Source: Stratiolaelaps scimitus
Lineage: Eukaryota; Arthropoda; Arachnida; Mesostigmata; Laelapidae
Assembly (NCBI GenBank): GCA_019614645.1
Contig: JABWDB010000009.1
Span: 3,577,501 to 3,641,500 of the forward strand
DNA length: 64,000 nt
Direction: 5' to 3'
In this document: positions 60,557 through 64,000 of the stretch, in pieces
How positions within the stretch are numbered: the stretch's first letter is position 1
Layout of the letters: each line of letters begins with the position of its first letter
The notes under the pieces: generated by a model
What the model saw: only the letters and a program-made list of their open reading frames with translations
What the model was told of the DNA's origin: nothing
The model's database searches: none
Position numbers and translations under genes: made by a program

Positions 60557-62405
60557 AATCGACTCGCTGGCGTATTAGTCTGGCAGAGGAAAGACCACGC
60601 AGATGAGCGGGCCGCCGGTCAGACGCCCATACAGACGACATAGGCCATCAGACTGACCGGCAGGTAGACTTGCCACGAGAGACGGAGAGAGAGATAGAGA
60701 TAACAACAGTGATCGTCGTGCGCGGCTTCTGTGGACTCTCTCTCGAATCGCTGTTCAGCTCTGTCGCGCCGTTGAATAGAGAGGCAACAGCGGATGCTGG
60801 CCGTTGCGGCGGTGACGACAAGAGAGTTCAGACTCCTCAGACGAGTGAGAACTCACGGCCACATGTACCGGTATATATACTCATTTTTATTATAGAACAC
60901 AGAGGATGTGAACGCTATGTGATTAGTCTCTCGGCGATTATTTCATGGATGTACTGCTGCTGCTGCTGATCGATTTTTGTTTCGTTGAGGTGGTACTGCG
61001 ATGCCGACGTTTAGTGTCTTGAAGGAGCTTCGCGTAACGACGACACACCTCACACCTCGGCTAGCCTTCAACCGGCACTCACGTTTACAGCGACAGAGCC
61101 ACAAGCACAAACAGCCACGTATGAGCAGTCCTAGTGGGACTGCTGGCTTGCTGGTCAGCTAAAGTTAGCCAGTACCTGCAGCAGCTGTCGTTAACAGCTG
61201 CCGTACATCATATCGTGGATATATCCACGGGCATTTCAAACCATATTTATCCCTACGCGGTTGCCTATCATATAGCGCACGCAAATTTTGTCCGGCATAC
61301 CTTCAAGTGGTGTGGCACACAATCTTTCAGCAAATGGGAGCCACACGCTGTAAAATCTGACCGTTGAATGGACACGATAGAGAAGGCAGTGGCGGCGGCG
61401 TATTACGATTGGCTGTGTTCGTATATTGACGAGTCCATGTGAAGCATGGATTTGGCACATTTTAAAAGAATTTGTAGATACAGGAATCGGCTGCGAATGG
61501 CGTTGAGACGATTGTCAATAGAACAAACAACAATTGTGTGTGTGTGTGTCGCAAATGTCGCCGACAATATGATGTCAATCTGCATTAGTTCATGTCGCCG
61601 TCGAGTTCGTTCGACGTGATTAGTGTGATTAGTAGATATCGCGGTTCGTATTTTGATTCGTTTATTGGCTACATAGTTAATCTAGGCGTTCATGAAGTGA
61701 AAGTTTCGCAGAATACCAATCGATTATCAAGAGTTTCAAGAATTCTAACAACGCACCGATAGCGATGTCAGGCAGTGGTGGTGGCGACAGCAGCGGTGGC
61801 GGCTTATATACAAATGTCTTGTAGTGCATTATTTTTGTTCTATCACACACTTGTGGCTGGCTGAGTAAACTATGTGGTAATAGGAACTAAACACCTTAAA
61901 GTATTCACAGACGGTCGGCTGTGAGGTGATGATATAGCTCTACGATGGAGAAACTCGGCTCAGTGAGCCGATTGCAATTCGTTGTTTGACGAATCACGCC
62001 CTATCAAACTTAACCCACTCAACTCCGTTGGGATAGCGTTCGCGCGAGCCGAGCCTGAGAGCCTTATTTTGGTCGGAAATTATCCTCTCTGTTCACTAAT
62101 AGGCTTCTCGCGCAAATCGAACACTTGTCAGCGTTGAAGCGATCGGGCGGTCAGATGATCGAAATCCATTTCAATGGGACGTTTGTATTCCAGCGGAATA
62201 CCCTACACTCGCACATTGGGCTTCTGCATTGTTCGGAGATTGTATTGCCACGTTTGGTTGATGGTCAAGTATAATAAATCATTGTTTCCTTTATGAAAAA
62301 CAACCGACGACAACAATACAACGCCTTCGTATCTGTGTCGCAGCACCTCTATACCGACTTTATTGACTTACGTACCTTGCATCATATATTTCACATATTT
62401 CACAG
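60557..62405. other. Non-coding stretch before the right-edge exon
   Basis: No gene is supported. A (CTG)n run lies at 60954-60968, (GT)n at 61537-61548 and a small palindrome at about 61184-61206 (GCAGCTGTCGTTAACAGCTGC). This is probably 5' flank or intron of the gene that starts or continues at 62406. Confidence 0.4.
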
Positions 62406-62406
62406 G

Positions 62407-62956
62407 ATGAGCTTACGTCCGGCACCGCCCTCGGCAACCGCTGCATACCCTAGTCCTGCGGCGGTAATCACTGTGCCGCCATTCTCTGCCCCGTATTCGT
62501 CAGGGGCGTCGGGCGCGTCCGATCCCGAACTGGACGGCCGACTGTCGGCTTCGCAAGAAAACCTCTCAGCTGGCGATGGTATCCTAGGACACGGATACAA
62601 TGGGAATAGCGGAAATAGCATGAATAGTCAGAATGGGCAAGGCAGCAGGCTTGCCCCGCAAGGTGTTCCGCCGCACGGTGAACGCCAGGAGCCACAGGGC
62701 GAGGAGACACTGATCGCGGACGAGCTCAACAACACGCTGATCATACGGAATAACGCCTCGATCGATGGATACTCGTCGCCGTTCTACGGAAAAGCGCCAC
62801 CCTACCCCGGCCTGATGGGAGCGCAGGGCACGCCAGGTATCGCAGGCCATAAGGGCGGTCCACAGGCCGCAGGGGGTCAGGCCGCAAGGGAAGTACAGGA
62901 GATCACTGAGATACCGAAACACTACCTCGACAACAGCCCGATGCTCAAACATCTAG
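62407..62956 (+). CDS. Coding exon of an unrecognised, low-complexity protein (continues past the window)
   Basis: A good acceptor (TTTCACATATTTCACAG) ends at 62405, and an ATG follows at 62407. The frame runs 183 codons plus one base to a consensus donor (G|GTAAGC). The peptide is Pro/Ser/Gly-rich and probably disordered, with a GRLSASQENLSAGDG segment and an Asn/Ser/Gly stretch. A more ordered part (EETLIADELNNTLIIRNN) follows, then KAPPYPGLMG, a few collagen-like GxPG triplets and a helical end, ITEIPKHYLDNSPMLKHL. The ATG may be the start, or the exon may continue a frame from upstream in phase 2. The ending looks conserved and may match a known family in a search; I could not name it. 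Confidence 0.7.
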
Positions 62957-64000
62957 GTAAGCAAGTGACCAATATTGCTAGTGACGATTATCGATTTCAC
63001 TTGTTGATAAACAAAAGGGCCAACAGTTACGCCCAGTAGATAATGTGTGTTTGGATGTATGATATATAATCTGTGTAGGTAACATTTGGATGTGTTAGCA
63101 AGTGTGCCCATGAGTCAGGGGCAGCTCGCTGGGGGCATCATGGTCTCGAGAAGTTATTTGCAGACAGTCTGAATCTGCATAAACAAGGGCCATCGTGAGA
63201 CAAGCTCTAGTGGCCAGAATAGATGTATGTGTCTGGCTAGCCCTTGGAAGATTACTCATCCGTTCGTCGGTGATTTCCCGTCGATGTTAGCGATGCCGAA
63301 TTTCATTTAGCAAGGGTGTCCAGCCGCGGTCTTGCAAGCGAAATCGCGAACGCACCAAGTCGTCCCAGCGGCCTTCGGGCAGCTGGCGGCCGTTCTTGGC
63401 AGAACGATGACTCAATTCACGATGATACCAGATGATGATGATGATATGACAAGCGGGCGGCAATGCTGACGTTCGTCGTCTCAAAAATCAGCATTTATTG
63501 GTACATGCATATATGACACATATGACACAGCTGAATAATAATTCGAGCTAGGTACCACCGCGTGTTACGTGTTCCTCATCGTTGCGGGCAGTGACATGCG
63601 AGTGTTGCATAGGCAGTTGCGCAAATGCTGAAGAAACCCCGCACTATTTCACCATGTGTCGAAAGCTTACCGTGATTTGCAGCTGTAGTCTGCCTTAGAT
63701 ACATACAGATTGAATAGTGTTGACAGTTCGATTGGCCAAATCATCCGTATTTCGATCTCAAAATGAGGGAAGATTTGTGTACGTGTTCGTTCGAGTACGA
63801 GCAGATCTAACATGATGGAAATAATCTTCTAATTATGCTCTGAAAGATTCGGTGTATAGCGTTACTAGTATGTTCGTAATACTGAATCATTGATTCACAT
63901 GAGTGCTGTGGTACAGAACATAGCATCATTTATAATGAGGTAATTCCTACGCCCTCAATGACATAACGATTTAATTTGTCTGTGTACGTGCACAATATAT
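62957..64000 (+). other. Intron of the right-edge gene
   Basis: The sequence after the donor GTAAGC holds no further supported exon to the window end. A short GAT run near 63432-63446 and many stops in all + frames fit an intron. Confidence 0.5.

Noticed and set aside
62820..62885. Collagen gene
   Set aside because: Only a few Gly-x-Pro-type triplets occur, broken by non-Gly positions; too short for a triple helix.
1..64000. CRISPR arrays, bacterial operons, prophage or viral integrations
   Set aside because: No direct-repeat/spacer arrays, no clustered intronless genes, and no capsid, polymerase or reverse-transcriptase motifs were seen.

Overview
The window is eukaryotic: GT-AG exons are scattered through long AT-rich introns, (TA)n, (CT)n and CAG/CTG microsatellites are frequent, and there is one decayed Tc1/mariner element. 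The gene content and style suggest an arthropod, perhaps a mite or tick; that placement is inference. No prokaryotic features are present (operons, Shine-Dalgarno sites, CRISPR arrays).

The best-supported gene is an acid sphingomyelinase (saposin-B domain plus calcineurin-like phosphoesterase) on the + strand, about 35.1-53.4 kb. Eight coding exons (42507-53392) are phase-consistent and carry the metal-binding motifs of the family. Upstream lie two paralogous signal-anchor exons (35109-35333 and 36785-37018), each ending in phase 0 at a GTCAGT donor, so the gene seems to have tandemly duplicated alternative first exons. The assembled protein would be about 653 or 656 residues.

The other firm gene is the N-terminal F-BAR exon of syndapin/PACSIN on the - strand (25788-26007); I could not find its downstream exons, so a long intron to the left is implied. 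At the right edge a + strand exon (62407-62956) has good splice sites and encodes a low-complexity N-terminus of an unrecognised protein. A short, likely first coding exon with a consensus donor lies at 55698-55805 (+). Lower-confidence exon candidates are at 8913-9174 (-), 14537-14934 (-), 40786-40951 (-, inside a sphingomyelinase intron), 59156-59269 (+) and 60219-60554 (-).

Region by region: 1-25.7 kb is mostly non-coding, with GC/CAG-rich blocks at 0-1, 5.8-6.4, 19.8-21.0 and 23.5-25.0 kb; 25.8-28.7 kb holds the syndapin start and a GC-rich, promoter-like block; 29.1-30.5 kb is the mariner copy; 30.5-34.9 kb is non-coding; 35.1-53.4 kb is the sphingomyelinase; 53.4-62.4 kb is non-coding with GC/CT-rich blocks and candidate 5' exons; 62.4-64 kb starts a gene that runs off the window.

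Repeats show a theme: several near-perfect hairpins lie beside or contain (TA)n tracts, a 180-bp repeat occurs twice in opposite orientation next to TA tracts, and the mariner copy also abuts a TA tract. Two copies of a SINE-like sequence and one degenerate tRNA-like sequence were also seen. I found no convincing new multi-gene system; the duplicated first exons and the hairpin/TA family are the most interesting observations.
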